DNA of 64,000 nucleotides from NCBI GenBank assembly GCA_016718155.1, contig JADKEH010000013.1, positions 62,001-126,000 on the forward strand. Direction: 5' to 3'. Positions within the stretch are counted from its first letter, which is position 1. The number at the start of each line of letters is the position of its first letter. Source of the DNA: Candidatus Rhodoferax randersensis. GTDB taxonomy: Bacteria > Pseudomonadota > Gammaproteobacteria > Burkholderiales > Burkholderiaceae_C. Positions 56,193-64,000 of the stretch are shown in pieces. The notes beneath the pieces were generated by a model. It was given only the letters and a program-made list of their open reading frames with translations, was not told the origin of the DNA and searched no databases. The translations under genes were made by a program, and so were the position numbers.

Positions 56193-59100
56193 TTCCCGTC
56201 CCGCCTACGAGATCAACGGCCAGAGCGTCTCGCGCGAGCGCTTTTACGCCATCGCCTGCGACCCCCGGCGCAGCGTGGCGGTGGAGGCCTGCGCGGGTGC
56301 CGGCAAGACCTGGATGCTGGTGTCGCGTATCGTGCGCGCGCTGCTCGAAGGCAGCGCGCCACAGGACATTCTGGCCATCACCTTCACCAAAAAAGCCGCC
56401 GGCGAGATGCGCCAGCGCCTGCATGAGTGGCTGGTGGCGTTTGCCAACGCCACGCCCGAACAACTCGATGCCGAGTTGATTGCGAGAGGAATCGGCCCGC
56501 AACCCACGCCAGCACAGCGCCAGGCGCTACAAAAACTGTATCAGAGCGGGCTTGAGACGGGCCGTCCAGTGCAGATTCGCACCTTTCATGGCTGGTTCGC
56601 CGCCTTGTTGCGCACGGCGCCTCTGTCGGTGTTGCAGGAACTGGGCCTGCCCAGTCCGTATGAACTGCTGGAAGACGACACGGCGGCGGTGGCGCAGGTG
56701 TGGCGACGCTTCAACCAGGCGGTGCTGGCCGACCCCCAGGCCTTGCAGGACTATCGGGACCTGGTGCGCGAGCACGGCCGTTTTCAGGCTGCGCGGGCGC
56801 TGCACGCCGCGCTGGCCAAGCGGGTCGAGTTCGAGCTGGCTGACGCCAGCCAAGTGGTCGATGCCTCGGTGCAGCGCTTTGACGCGCAATTTCCCGCTTG
56901 TGCCGGACTGCCGGAGCCCCTGGCCCTGTTGTGGCGCGCGCCCGAGCGTCAAGTGTTGCAGGACGCGGCGCGCGCGCTGGGCAGTGCCAGCCAGCCCTCG
57001 TTCAGCGCCAAGGGGCTTGAGCTGGAACGCGCGCTGAGCGAGGGTCATGCTGCTGGTGTGATGGCGGCCCTGCTCACGCAGGACGGCGGCGCGCGCAAGT
57101 TCAGCGACAAGCTGGCGGGCATAGCCAGCGTGCGACAAGCCCAGGAGCTTGCCTTGCTGGCGCAGGCGGCACAGGCGCAGCACCAGGCGTGGTTGCACCA
57201 GCAGCGCATGGCCCGGCTGACGCGTCGGCTGATTGCCGAGTTTGCCGCGCTCAAGCGAGAGCGCGGCTGGATTGACATGAACGATGTCGAACGCGCCGCG
57301 CGGTATTTGCTGTCGGACAGCGTGTTGTCGGGCTGGGTGCAGGAGCGGCTGGACGCGCGCGTGGCGCACCTGCTTATTGACGAGTTTCAGGACACCAGCC
57401 CTTTGCAGTGGCAGGCCCTGAGCGCCTGGCTCAGTGGCTACGCGGGTGCCGGCCAGGCGCCCAGCGTCTTCATGGTGGGCGACCCCAAGCAGAGCATCTA
57501 CCGCTTTCGTCGGGCCGAGCCGCAGGTGTTTCGGGCCGCGCAGCATTTTGTGGTCCAGGGGCTGGGGGGTGACTTGCTCAGTTGCGACCACACCCGGCGC
57601 AATGCCACGGCGGTGGTGGCGCTGGTCAACCGCGTGATGGACCAGGCCCAACAGGCTGGCCAGTACGGCGGCTTTCGCCCGCACACGACGGAATCGGACG
57701 AAGTGGGCGCGGTGCTGGCCCTGCCCAGGATAGACCGTGATGCCGGCCAGCCCAGTGCCAGCGGCGGCGCGCCGCAAGGCGCCTGGCGCGACAGCCTGAC
57801 GCAGCCGCGCGTGCTGCCCGAGGAGACGCTCAAGACGCTGGAGTGCCGCCAGGCCGCGCTGTGGATTGCGCGGCAGCTCGTGCCGGGCGGCGCCGGCGCG
57901 GCGCACAGGCCGCTGCAGCCGCAGCACATCATGGTTCTGTCGCGTAAACGCGAGCGCCTGGGCCTGATGCAGGAGGCCTTGCGTGCCTTGCACATCCCGA
58001 CGCAGCAGCCCGAAAAGACCGACCTGGCGCAGGCCCCCGAGGTGCAGGACATCGTTGCCTTGCTCGATGCCTTGCTGTCACCCGATCACAACCTGTCGCT
58101 GGCGCGCGCACTCAAGTCGCCCCTGTTTGGCATCGGTGACGACGACTTGGTGCAGCTCGCACTGCTGGTGCGGCAGCGGCGCGGCGCCGGCGTGGATGCG
58201 CCGGCCTGGCTTGCGCTGTTGCAGTTCGCCACGGACCTGCCGGTGGCCTTGCGCGCGACGGGTGTGGTGTTGACGCGCTGGCAGGGCTGGGTTGCGGCCT
58301 TGCCGCCACACGATGCGTTACACGCGATTTATGACGATGGCGACGTGTTGGCGCGCTTTGGTGCCGCGGCCCCGCAGGCTTTGCGCGACGGCGTGCTGGC
58401 CAACTTGCGTGCCTTGTTGTCAGCGGCCCTACAGATCGACGGGGGCCGCTTTGTCACGCCTTACGCCTTTGTTCGCGCGCTCAAGGCCGGTGGCGTCAAG
58501 GCCGCAGCCAGGGCCGACGCCAACGCGGTGCGGCTCTTGACCATCCATGGCGCCAAAGGGCTGGAAGCGCCGGTGGTGTTGCTGCTTGATGCCGACAGCG
58601 AGGCGCCACGCAGCGAGACCATGGGCGTGCAGGTGGACTGGCCGGGCGAGGCCCCGGCACCCCGGCGCTTTGTGTTTCTGGCGAGCCAGAACCAGCCGCC
58701 GGCCTGCATGGTGCAAGCCCTCGTCAGCGAAAAAGAGGCGCAGCAGCGCGAGGAACTCAATGCCCTGTACGTGGCGATGACGCGCGCGCGCAGCCAATTG
58801 GTGGTGTCGGCGCTGCAGCCGCATCGCTCGCAAGCCAGCAGCTGGTGGGCGCGGCTGCAAGGCGATGACTTGCCGCCGTCCGGGCAGGCTGCTGGCGAGT
58901 GCGGCGGTACCCCGCTTGACGGGCCAGCCGCGACGCCAGCGTCGCTGACGACCGATTTTGTGTTGCCGATACTGCCGATGGACCTCGTCAGTATTGAAGA
59001 TATTGCTACAAATACAATAGCAAGCGCAGTGCCACCGGCGGACTCCTTGTCTTCACGCATCGGTCAGGCGATGCACCGCCTGCTGGAGCGCCATGGCGCT

Positions 59101-59490
59101 GCGTTGCCGGCGCTTCAGACCGCCCAGCTTCAGGCGGTGGCGCGCGAGTTTGCGCTGGAGGCCGCGCCGGCCGAACAGGCCCTGGACATGGCGCTGCGCA
59201 TTGTGCGGGGGGAGGGCGCCTGGGCCTGGGACGACGCGGCGCTGAGCTGGCAGGGTGTCGAGCTGGCGGTGATGGACGGCGGCGAATTGCTGCGCCTTGA
59301 TCGACTGGTGCAGCTCAAGGCCAGCGGCCAGTGGTGGGTGCTGGATTACAAGTCCACGGTCAAACCCGAGGCCGACCCGGCACTGCTGGCGCAACTGCAA
59401 CGTTATCGCGCGGCGGTCTCGCGCAGCCAGGGCGGGCAGGCGGTGAGCGCGGCGTTCCTCACGGCCGACGGCAGACAGATCAATCTTTGA
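56185..59490 (+). CDS. addA: AddA-like UvrD helicase-nuclease
   Basis: An 1101-residue ATP-dependent exonuclease subunit. Helicase motifs: VEACAGAGKTWMLVSRIVRA (I), AITFTKKAAGEMRQRL (Ia), LLIDEFQDTSPLQW (II), MVGDPKQSIYRFRRAEPQVF (III), LTIHGAKGLEAPVVLLLDAD (V) and LNALYVAMTRARSQLVVS (VI). The C-terminal nuclease has WWVLDYKSTV. The start at 56185 lies inside addB. An AT-rich palindromic insertion (59003-59023) encodes IATNTIAS between helicase and nuclease domains, a tolerated linker. With AddB it forms the AddAB/RexAB recombination complex. Confidence 0.93.
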   Translation: MPDSRPAYEINGQSVSRERFYAIACDPRRSVAVEACAGAGKTWMLVSRIVRALLEGSAPQDILAITFTKKAAGEMRQRLHEWLVAFANATPEQLDAELIARGIGPQPTPAQRQALQKLYQSGLETGRPVQIRTFHGWFAALLRTAPLSVLQELGLPSPYELLEDDTAAVAQVWRRFNQAVLADPQALQDYRDLVREHGRFQAARALHAALAKRVEFELADASQVVDASVQRFDAQFPACAGLPEPLALLWRAPERQVLQDAARALGSASQPSFSAKGLELERALSEGHAAGVMAALLTQDGGARKFSDKLAGIASVRQAQELALLAQAAQAQHQAWLHQQRMARLTRRLIAEFAALKRERGWIDMNDVERAARYLLSDSVLSGWVQERLDARVAHLLIDEFQDTSPLQWQALSAWLSGYAGAGQAPSVFMVGDPKQSIYRFRRAEPQVFRAAQHFVVQGLGGDLLSCDHTRRNATAVVALVNRVMDQAQQAGQYGGFRPHTTESDEVGAVLALPRIDRDAGQPSASGGAPQGAWRDSLTQPRVLPEETLKTLECRQAALWIARQLVPGGAGAAHRPLQPQHIMVLSRKRERLGLMQEALRALHIPTQQPEKTDLAQAPEVQDIVALLDALLSPDHNLSLARALKSPLFGIGDDDLVQLALLVRQRRGAGVDAPAWLALLQFATDLPVALRATGVVLTRWQGWVAALPPHDALHAIYDDGDVLARFGAAAPQALRDGVLANLRALLSAALQIDGGRFVTPYAFVRALKAGGVKAAARADANAVRLLTIHGAKGLEAPVVLLLDADSEAPRSETMGVQVDWPGEAPAPRRFVFLASQNQPPACMVQALVSEKEAQQREELNALYVAMTRARSQLVVSALQPHRSQASSWWARLQGDDLPPSGQAAGECGGTPLDGPAATPASLTTDFVLPILPMDLVSIEDIATNTIASAVPPADSLSSRIGQAMHRLLERHGAALPALQTAQLQAVAREFALEAAPAEQALDMALRIVRGEGAWAWDDAALSWQGVELAVMDGGELLRLDRLVQLKASGQWWVLDYKSTVKPEADPALLAQLQRYRAAVSRSQGGQAVSAAFLTADGRQINL
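59003..59023. repeat. AT-rich palindromic mini-insert inside addA
   Basis: TTGCTA and TAGCAA flank a 9-bp AT-rich loop, followed by GCGC, in an otherwise GC-rich gene. From memory, similar short AT-rich palindromes recur in Comamonadaceae genes, usually in linkers and in frame. Here it encodes part of a variable linker. Confidence 0.5.
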
Positions 59491-59498
59491 AGGAAGCC

Positions 59499-60839
59499 AT
59501 GCACACGGTGAATGAATCCACGATTGCCCGCCCGACTGTGATGGTGGTGGGTGGTGGCCCGGCCGGGCTGATGGCGGCCGAACATCTCAGCACGGCGGGA
59601 ATAGCCGTTGATCTGTTCGACGCCATGCCCAGCGTCGGGCGCAAGTTTCTGCTGGCGGGCAAGGGCGGGCTCAATTTGACGCATGCCGAGCCGGCGGACC
59701 GGTTTGTCACGCGCTACGGTGCGCGGCAGGCGCTGCTGGCCGACCTGGTGCGGGACTTTGGCCAGGAGCAGGTACGCGAATGGGCCAAATCGTTGGGGGT
59801 GGACACTTTTGTGGGCACATCCGGGCATGTTTTTCCCACCGACATGAAGGCAGCGCCACTGTTGCGTGCGTGGCTGACGCGCCTGCGCCATCCCAAGAGC
59901 GGGCCGGGCGTGCGCTTTCACATGCGCCACCGTTGGAATGGATCGCTCGAACGCGGCGATGACGGGGTCTTCAGCCTGAGTTTTGATACGCCACGCGGCG
60001 CGGTTCAGGCGCGCTCGCACGCTGTCGTGCTGGCGCTGGGGGGTGGCAGTTGGGCGCGACTCGGCTCGGATGGTGCCTGGGTGCCCTGGCTGCAGTCTCG
60101 CGGCATCGCGGTGGCGCCGCTGCTACCGGCCAATTGCGGTTTCGACGTCGCCTCGCCGCGCGCGGCGGCACCGGCGGGCCAGGCTGCCAGCGGACCGATT
60201 TCGGCCGCGCCCATCGGCTGGAGCGAGCACTTCACCAGTCGCCATGCCGGCGAGCCGTTCAAGTCGGTGGCGATCTCGGTCCAAACCCCGAACGGACCAC
60301 CCTGGCATCGCAAGGGGGAATTTGTGGCCACTGCCACCGGCGTGGAGGGTAGTTTGATCTACGCCGCGTCCAGCCTGCTGCGCGACCAGATCCTGGCCCA
60401 TGGCCAAGCGGTGTTCGAGCTTGATCTGCTGCCCGACATGAGTCCGCAGCGGGTCTTGGCCGAGGTCAGCCATCCACGCGGCGCGCGCTCGCTGAGCAGC
60501 CACCTCAAGAGTCGCCTGCACCTGCAGGGCATCAAGGCCGCCATCCTGTTTGAAATCTTGAGTAAAGAGGAACTCGCGCAAGCCACAGCCTTGGCCGCCG
60601 CGATCAAGGCCTTGCCGATCCGCTTGGTGAGCACCCGACTGATTGATGAGGCCATCAGCAGCGCCGGTGGCGTGCGTTTCGAAGGCCTCAACGCTGAGCT
60701 GATGGTGACGGCCCAGCCCGGGCTATTCTGTGCCGGAGAAATGCTGGACTGGGAAGCGCCCACCGGCGGCTACTTGCTGACCGCCTGCTTTGCCACGGGT
60801 GTGCGGGCGGCGCGAGGGGTAGGGCGGTACCTGGCCTGA
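59499..60839 (+). CDS. YhiN/HI0933-type NAD(P)/FAD flavoprotein
   Basis: A 446-residue flavoprotein. It has an N-terminal dinucleotide site VMVVGGGPAGLMAAEHLSTA, then SVGRKFLLAGKGGLNLTHAE (the GKSGRGNCN-like loop of the family), TSGHVFPTDMKAAPLL, ALGGGSWARLGSDG and, near the end, GLFCAGEMLDWEAPTGGYLL. It belongs to the YhiN/TIGR03862-like group whose reaction is unknown. The start at 59499 has AAGGAAG; it follows addA by 8 bp and may be co-transcribed. Confidence 0.92.
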   Translation: MHTVNESTIARPTVMVVGGGPAGLMAAEHLSTAGIAVDLFDAMPSVGRKFLLAGKGGLNLTHAEPADRFVTRYGARQALLADLVRDFGQEQVREWAKSLGVDTFVGTSGHVFPTDMKAAPLLRAWLTRLRHPKSGPGVRFHMRHRWNGSLERGDDGVFSLSFDTPRGAVQARSHAVVLALGGGSWARLGSDGAWVPWLQSRGIAVAPLLPANCGFDVASPRAAAPAGQAASGPISAAPIGWSEHFTSRHAGEPFKSVAISVQTPNGPPWHRKGEFVATATGVEGSLIYAASSLLRDQILAHGQAVFELDLLPDMSPQRVLAEVSHPRGARSLSSHLKSRLHLQGIKAAILFEILSKEELAQATALAAAIKALPIRLVSTRLIDEAISSAGGVRFEGLNAELMVTAQPGLFCAGEMLDWEAPTGGYLLTACFATGVRAARGVGRYLA

Positions 60840-60877
60840 CGCACCACCGGATCAGGCCGGGCAGCCCGGTCTTTCGA

Positions 60878-61057
60878 TCAGGATGGCGTGCGCACGGGTG
60901 CTGCGGTCTTGCGGGCGGTGGTGGCCTGCGTCAGTTGACCCCAGAAAGCCTGGATGGACGTCACCAAGGTATGGTTGCGCGGTGCCCAGCGGGGTATTGC
61001 ACCCATGGGCAGGTCGAGCAAGGAGAACGGAAAGGTTGGTGTTGGCAATTCTTTCAT
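60878..61057 (-). CDS. Small hypothetical protein (59 residues)
   Basis: A 59-residue reading frame opening MKELPTPTFPFSLLDLPMGA and containing LVTSIQAFWGQLTQATTARK, with a weak CAGGA ribosome site. It has a hydrophobic middle and basic end, like small phasin-related or membrane-associated peptides, but I recognise no family. It is divergent from the acyltransferase gene. Codon use looks normal; expression is unproven. Outside this frame, 60840-61200 holds nothing else I can support. Confidence 0.35.
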   Translation of the reverse strand: MKELPTPTFPFSLLDLPMGAIPRWAPRNHTLVTSIQAFWGQLTQATTARKTAAPVRTPS

Positions 61058-61200
61058 GGGTATTCCTGTTCGGCTGGAGACAGCGCGCCGTTGCCCCCGG
61101 ATCAGCCCGCAGTGACTCGCGTGGGCTGGCTCCGAGCACTAGTGTTCCGTGCGTGCGTGACAACGCCACGACGCTTGTGTGAAAACTTGGTGACACGTGG

Positions 61201-61218
61201 CGGTCATGCGGCTGTCAC
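61201..61218 (+). promoter_or_regulatory. PHO box upstream of the acyltransferase gene
   Basis: CGGTCATGCGGCTGTCAC is a 7-4-7 PhoB heptamer pair; a further half-site GTGACAC begins 11 bp earlier (61190). A -10-like TTACAC is at 61228. The site ends 22 bp before the ATG, so the transcript would have a very short leader. Confidence 0.65.
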
Positions 61219-61240
61219 ATCGGTGGGTTACACCGTCGGC

Positions 61241-62065
61241 ATGCTCGACCAGACCCTTCCATGCCCGACAGACCCCATTCAAATCGCGCTGCGACCGCGG
61301 CGCGGGCAGTTCCTGGCGCTGCTGCGCCTGGCGTGTGAACTGACCCGGGGTGCCCTGATCCTGTGGTTGCTGTTCCCCCGGCTGCAGCGTGATGACCGGC
61401 GGCGTCATATTCAGAGTTGGGCCACAAGAATGCTGCTGATCTTGCGGATCGATGTGCAGTGTGATGGCGAGCCGCCCGACGCGGTGGCGAGTCTGGTGGT
61501 CTCCAATCACATCTCCTGGCTCGATGTGCTCGTGATCCAGTCCTTGATGCCGGGCCTGTTCATCGCCAAGACGGAGGTTCAGAGCTGGCCGGTGATCGGC
61601 AAACTGGCACGCGCCAGCGGCACCATCTTCGTGGATCGGCTGTCACTCAAGTCAACCCGGCGCATGGCGGAGCGCTCTGCCGAGGCCTTGCGCCAAGGTT
61701 ACTGCGTGGCGGGTTTCCCGGAGGGCACCAGCAGCGACGGCGCCGACGTGGCGGCATTTCACGCCAACCTGTTTGACGCGGCGGTCAAAGCGGGGGTGGA
61801 CGTGCAGCCGTTGGCCCTGCGCTACGTGAACAGCCACACCGGCGTGCGCCATGATGCGGCCGCTTTTACTGGCGACGACACCCTGGTGTCGTCGATCCAG
61901 AAAGTGGTGGCGACCAATTCCCTGTCTTGCCGGGTGCAGTTTGCGCCCCGCATTAATACCGGCGGGCAGACCCGCAAGTCGCTGGCCAGTCAATCCCACC
62001 AGAGCATCCGCCACCATGTCTTGTGGCACGACCGCACGCGTCTGCCGAGCCTGCCATCAGTCTGA
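61241..62065 (+). CDS. Lysophospholipid acyltransferase (PlsC/OlsA-like)
   Basis: A 274-residue acyltransferase. A membrane-associated segment (GALILWLLFPRLQ) is followed by the catalytic HX4D in VVSNHISWLDVLVIQSL, GTIFVDRLS (block II), AGFPEGTSSDG (block III) and VQPLALRYV (block IV). It acylates a lysolipid with acyl-CoA or acyl-ACP. The PHO box upstream suggests a role in phosphate-starved membranes, for example OlsA-like ornithine lipid synthesis; no olsB partner is visible. The ATG at 61241 is the first before the conserved region. Confidence 0.88.
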   Translation: MLDQTLPCPTDPIQIALRPRRGQFLALLRLACELTRGALILWLLFPRLQRDDRRRHIQSWATRMLLILRIDVQCDGEPPDAVASLVVSNHISWLDVLVIQSLMPGLFIAKTEVQSWPVIGKLARASGTIFVDRLSLKSTRRMAERSAEALRQGYCVAGFPEGTSSDGADVAAFHANLFDAAVKAGVDVQPLALRYVNSHTGVRHDAAAFTGDDTLVSSIQKVVATNSLSCRVQFAPRINTGGQTRKSLASQSHQSIRHHVLWHDRTRLPSLPSV

Positions 62066-62089
62066 TCTCCACGTCTGCATCAGGGTGGT

Positions 62090-62107
62090 TTGTCACGGGG
62101 ATGTCAT
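62090..62107 (+). promoter_or_regulatory. PHO box upstream of the EAL-CBS-GGDEF gene
   Basis: TTGTCACGGGGATGTCAT is a 7-4-7 heptamer pair with one mismatch per half, 33 bp before the ATG and 24 bp after the acyltransferase stop. The -10 is not clear. Confidence 0.6.
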
Positions 62108-62140
62108 CCCAGCGGTTGACACTTGGGCTTGGATACCTAC

Positions 62141-64000
62141 ATGGATCAACCGATGTACAGCAACGCTACCGCTTTCACGCCAAGGCATGACGGGCGAGTA
62201 CTCGAAACGCGGGTGCCGCCCGCGACGGTTTTGGAAGGCCCCTTGCGGCGGGTCTTGCGCCAGTTTGGTTTGTATCCGGTGTTTCAGCCCATCGTTCATT
62301 TGGCTGACCAGGTCATCTATGCGCATGAGGCCCTGATTCGCGGGCCGCGGGACACCGCGTTACATTCGCCCGATGCGCTGCTCCGTGCTGCGGCAGCCGA
62401 GCAACTGAGCGACGAGTTCGAGACCGCCTGCGTCGTCACCTCGATGCGGTGCTGGGGGCAGGCCAACTCGCCTGGGCGCCTGTTTGTCAACCTCAGCGCC
62501 ACAGCCTTGACCCACTTGCTGTCCTCGCGCGGCCGCGAAGCGATTCTGGAGCTGATCAACGGGTTTGGCGTACTGCCGCGCATGCTGGTGGTCGAGATCA
62601 CCGAGCACGAGCGCGTGGACAACATGGATCATTTGGCCGAGGTGGTGCGTGAAGTGCGTGCCGCCGGGGTGGCCCTGGCACTGGACGACTTTGGCGACGG
62701 GCGCTCGAGTCTGCGTCTGTGGTCCCAGCTCAAGCCGGAGTTTGTCAAGATTGACAAGTACTTCACCAAGGACATCAGCCTGCATGGTGACAAGCTCAAG
62801 ACCATCCAGGCCTTGCAGCAGATCGCCGAGATATTCGGTACCGCGCTGATCGCCGAGGGCATCGAGACCGCGCAGGACTTGCGCGTGCTGCGCGACTTGG
62901 GGCTCGACTATGGTCAGGGCTATTTTCTTGGCCGTCCCGATGCAAGCCCGCTGCAGGCGCTGGCCCAGACGCCCAGCTCGGTCCTGGCGGAGCGCCAGAT
63001 TGTGGTGTTTCCGGACATGCCGCGCAGCACCGGCAATGGGCAGCTGCGCGACTTTTCCCTGGTGCCGGCGCCGACGGTGAGCGCCGACACCACCAACAAC
63101 GAGTTGGCGGCCATATTCATGTCAGCGCCGGAGCTGCATGGCGTGGTCATGCTTGAGGACGATCGGCCGGTAGCCATCATCAACCGGGCGCGGTTCTTCA
63201 ACGAATACACCAAGCTCTACTATCGCGAGGTTTGGGGTCGGCGCTCGTGCGCCATGCATGCCAACCGGGAGCCGCGGCTGATCGAGCGTGACCACAGCGT
63301 GGACGAGTTGATCGGCATCCTCACGTCGCAGGACCAGCGTTACCTGACCGATGGTTTCATCGTGACCCAGAACGGGCGCTACCTTGGTCTGGGCACGGGT
63401 GACCAGTTGGTGCGATCCGTTACCGAGACACGCATCGAGGCAGCCCGCCACGCCAATCCACTGACATTTCTGCCAGGCAACATCCCGATCAGCCAGCACA
63501 TCGAACGCCTGCTGAAGAAGCAGGCCACGTTTGTGGCGTGTTATGCCGACCTGAACAACTTCAAGCCCTTCAATGATTACTACGGCTATTGGCGTGGTGA
63601 CGAGATGATTCGGCTGCTGGCGCGGATTGCCATGGAACACTGCGATTCCCAGCGGGACTTCCTCGGCCATGTGGGCGGGGACGACTTCTTTTTGCTGTTC
63701 CAAAGCCCGGACTGGCGTGAGCGGGGTGAGCGCATCGTGGCCGAATTCGATGCGCGTGCGCGAGCCCTGTTCGATGAAGATGCGCGAGCAGCCGGGGGTA
63801 TTCAGGCCGAGGATCGGCATGGCGTGTCGCGCTTCTTTGCATGCACGACCTTGTCGATTGGCGCCGTGACCATCGACGGCAGCCGGTTCTCCAGCGCCGA
63901 GGAGGTGGCCAATCTGGCCGCGCAGGCCAAGCATGATGCCAAGCTGGCTTGCGCGGGCTTGCTGGAGCGTTCAGCGCCAGTCCAAGACTGCTTGCACCGC
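62141..64000 (+). CDS. EAL-CBS-GGDEF c-di-GMP protein (3' end outside window)
   Basis: At least 620 residues, running off the right edge. The EAL domain (residues 40-270) has YPVFQPIVHL, HEALIRG, FVNLSATAL, VVEITEHERV, ALDDFGDGRSSLRLW and IAEGIETAQD, with catalytic acidic residues retained, so phosphodiesterase activity is likely. A CBS-like pair follows (GVVMLEDDRPVAIINRARFF, DGFIVTQNGRYLGLGTGDQL). The GGDEF domain has a variant GGDDF motif (GHVGGDDFFLLFQ). It starts at an ATG with no strong Shine-Dalgarno. The PHO box upstream would place c-di-GMP turnover under phosphate control. Confidence 0.9.
   Translation, partial: MDQPMYSNATAFTPRHDGRVLETRVPPATVLEGPLRRVLRQFGLYPVFQPIVHLADQVIYAHEALIRGPRDTALHSPDALLRAAAAEQLSDEFETACVVTSMRCWGQANSPGRLFVNLSATALTHLLSSRGREAILELINGFGVLPRMLVVEITEHERVDNMDHLAEVVREVRAAGVALALDDFGDGRSSLRLWSQLKPEFVKIDKYFTKDISLHGDKLKTIQALQQIAEIFGTALIAEGIETAQDLRVLRDLGLDYGQGYFLGRPDASPLQALAQTPSSVLAERQIVVFPDMPRSTGNGQLRDFSLVPAPTVSADTTNNELAAIFMSAPELHGVVMLEDDRPVAIINRARFFNEYTKLYYREVWGRRSCAMHANREPRLIERDHSVDELIGILTSQDQRYLTDGFIVTQNGRYLGLGTGDQLVRSVTETRIEAARHANPLTFLPGNIPISQHIERLLKKQATFVACYADLNNFKPFNDYYGYWRGDEMIRLLARIAMEHCDSQRDFLGHVGGDDFFLLFQSPDWRERGERIVAEFDARARALFDEDARAAGGIQAEDRHGVSRFFACTTLSIGAVTIDGSRFSSAEEVANLAAQAKHDAKLACAGLLERSAPVQDCLHR

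Overview
The window reads as a chromosomal segment of a high-GC betaproteobacterium, most likely Burkholderiales and probably Comamonadaceae (Rhodoferax-like). This is inferred from the trxA-rho-rpmE order, the pstSCAB-phoU-phoB-phoR cluster, the type-B L31, the protein styles and a dispersed repeat family. I see no phage, insertion sequence, CRISPR array, rRNA or tRNA. Coding density is high, with many 4-bp start/stop overlaps.

Layout. 0-6 kb: the edge of a toxin-antitoxin-like pair; a dienoyl-CoA isomerase and a FadH-type 2,4-dienoyl-CoA reductase with an extra C-terminal NTF2/SnoaL-like domain; a RelB/YafQ toxin-antitoxin pair; a PadR regulator with a small membrane protein. 6-13 kb: RluA-type pseudouridine synthase, trmB, gluQ, a FAD oxidoreductase, and a LysR/pirin/flavodoxin cluster. 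13-20.5 kb: an OmpA-type lipoprotein followed by a WD40-caspase protein, a RIO kinase, and a lipocalin-cidA-cidB operon. 20.7-30.5 kb: dnaE overlapping a CapD/WbpM-type sugar-nucleotide dehydratase, a circularly permuted ATP-grasp-like protein with an ArsR regulator, and a CHASE-PAS-GGDEF-EAL protein.

30.6-48.8 kb is a phosphate and polyphosphate hub: ppk1, sixA, an H1-like basic protein, a two-domain PPK2, an MscS channel with a cyclic-nucleotide domain, ppx, a compact CheA-like/CheY/CheX relay, an MliC-like lipoprotein, and pstSCAB-phoU-phoBR. Strong candidate PHO boxes (7-4-7 heptamer pairs) precede ppk1 and pstS. Others precede the MliC-like gene and, at 61-62 kb, an acyltransferase and an EAL/GGDEF gene. 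PhoB, encoded here, may therefore also control membrane lipid and c-di-GMP genes.

48.8-64 kb: an ArnT-like glycosyltransferase, rpmE2, rho, an 840-bp repeat-rich gap, trxA, addB-addA, a YhiN-type flavoprotein, the acyltransferase and the truncated EAL-CBS-GGDEF gene.

Three genes (cidA, ppk1 and the ArnT-like gene) each carry an apparent single-base frameshift at a short C run. This looks more like assembly error than gene decay, but real mutation or phase variation is not excluded. REP-like palindromes occur at 1.4, 7.1 and 43.1 kb, the last between pstS and pstC. All functions are read from sequence motifs and memory of families; no searches were run.
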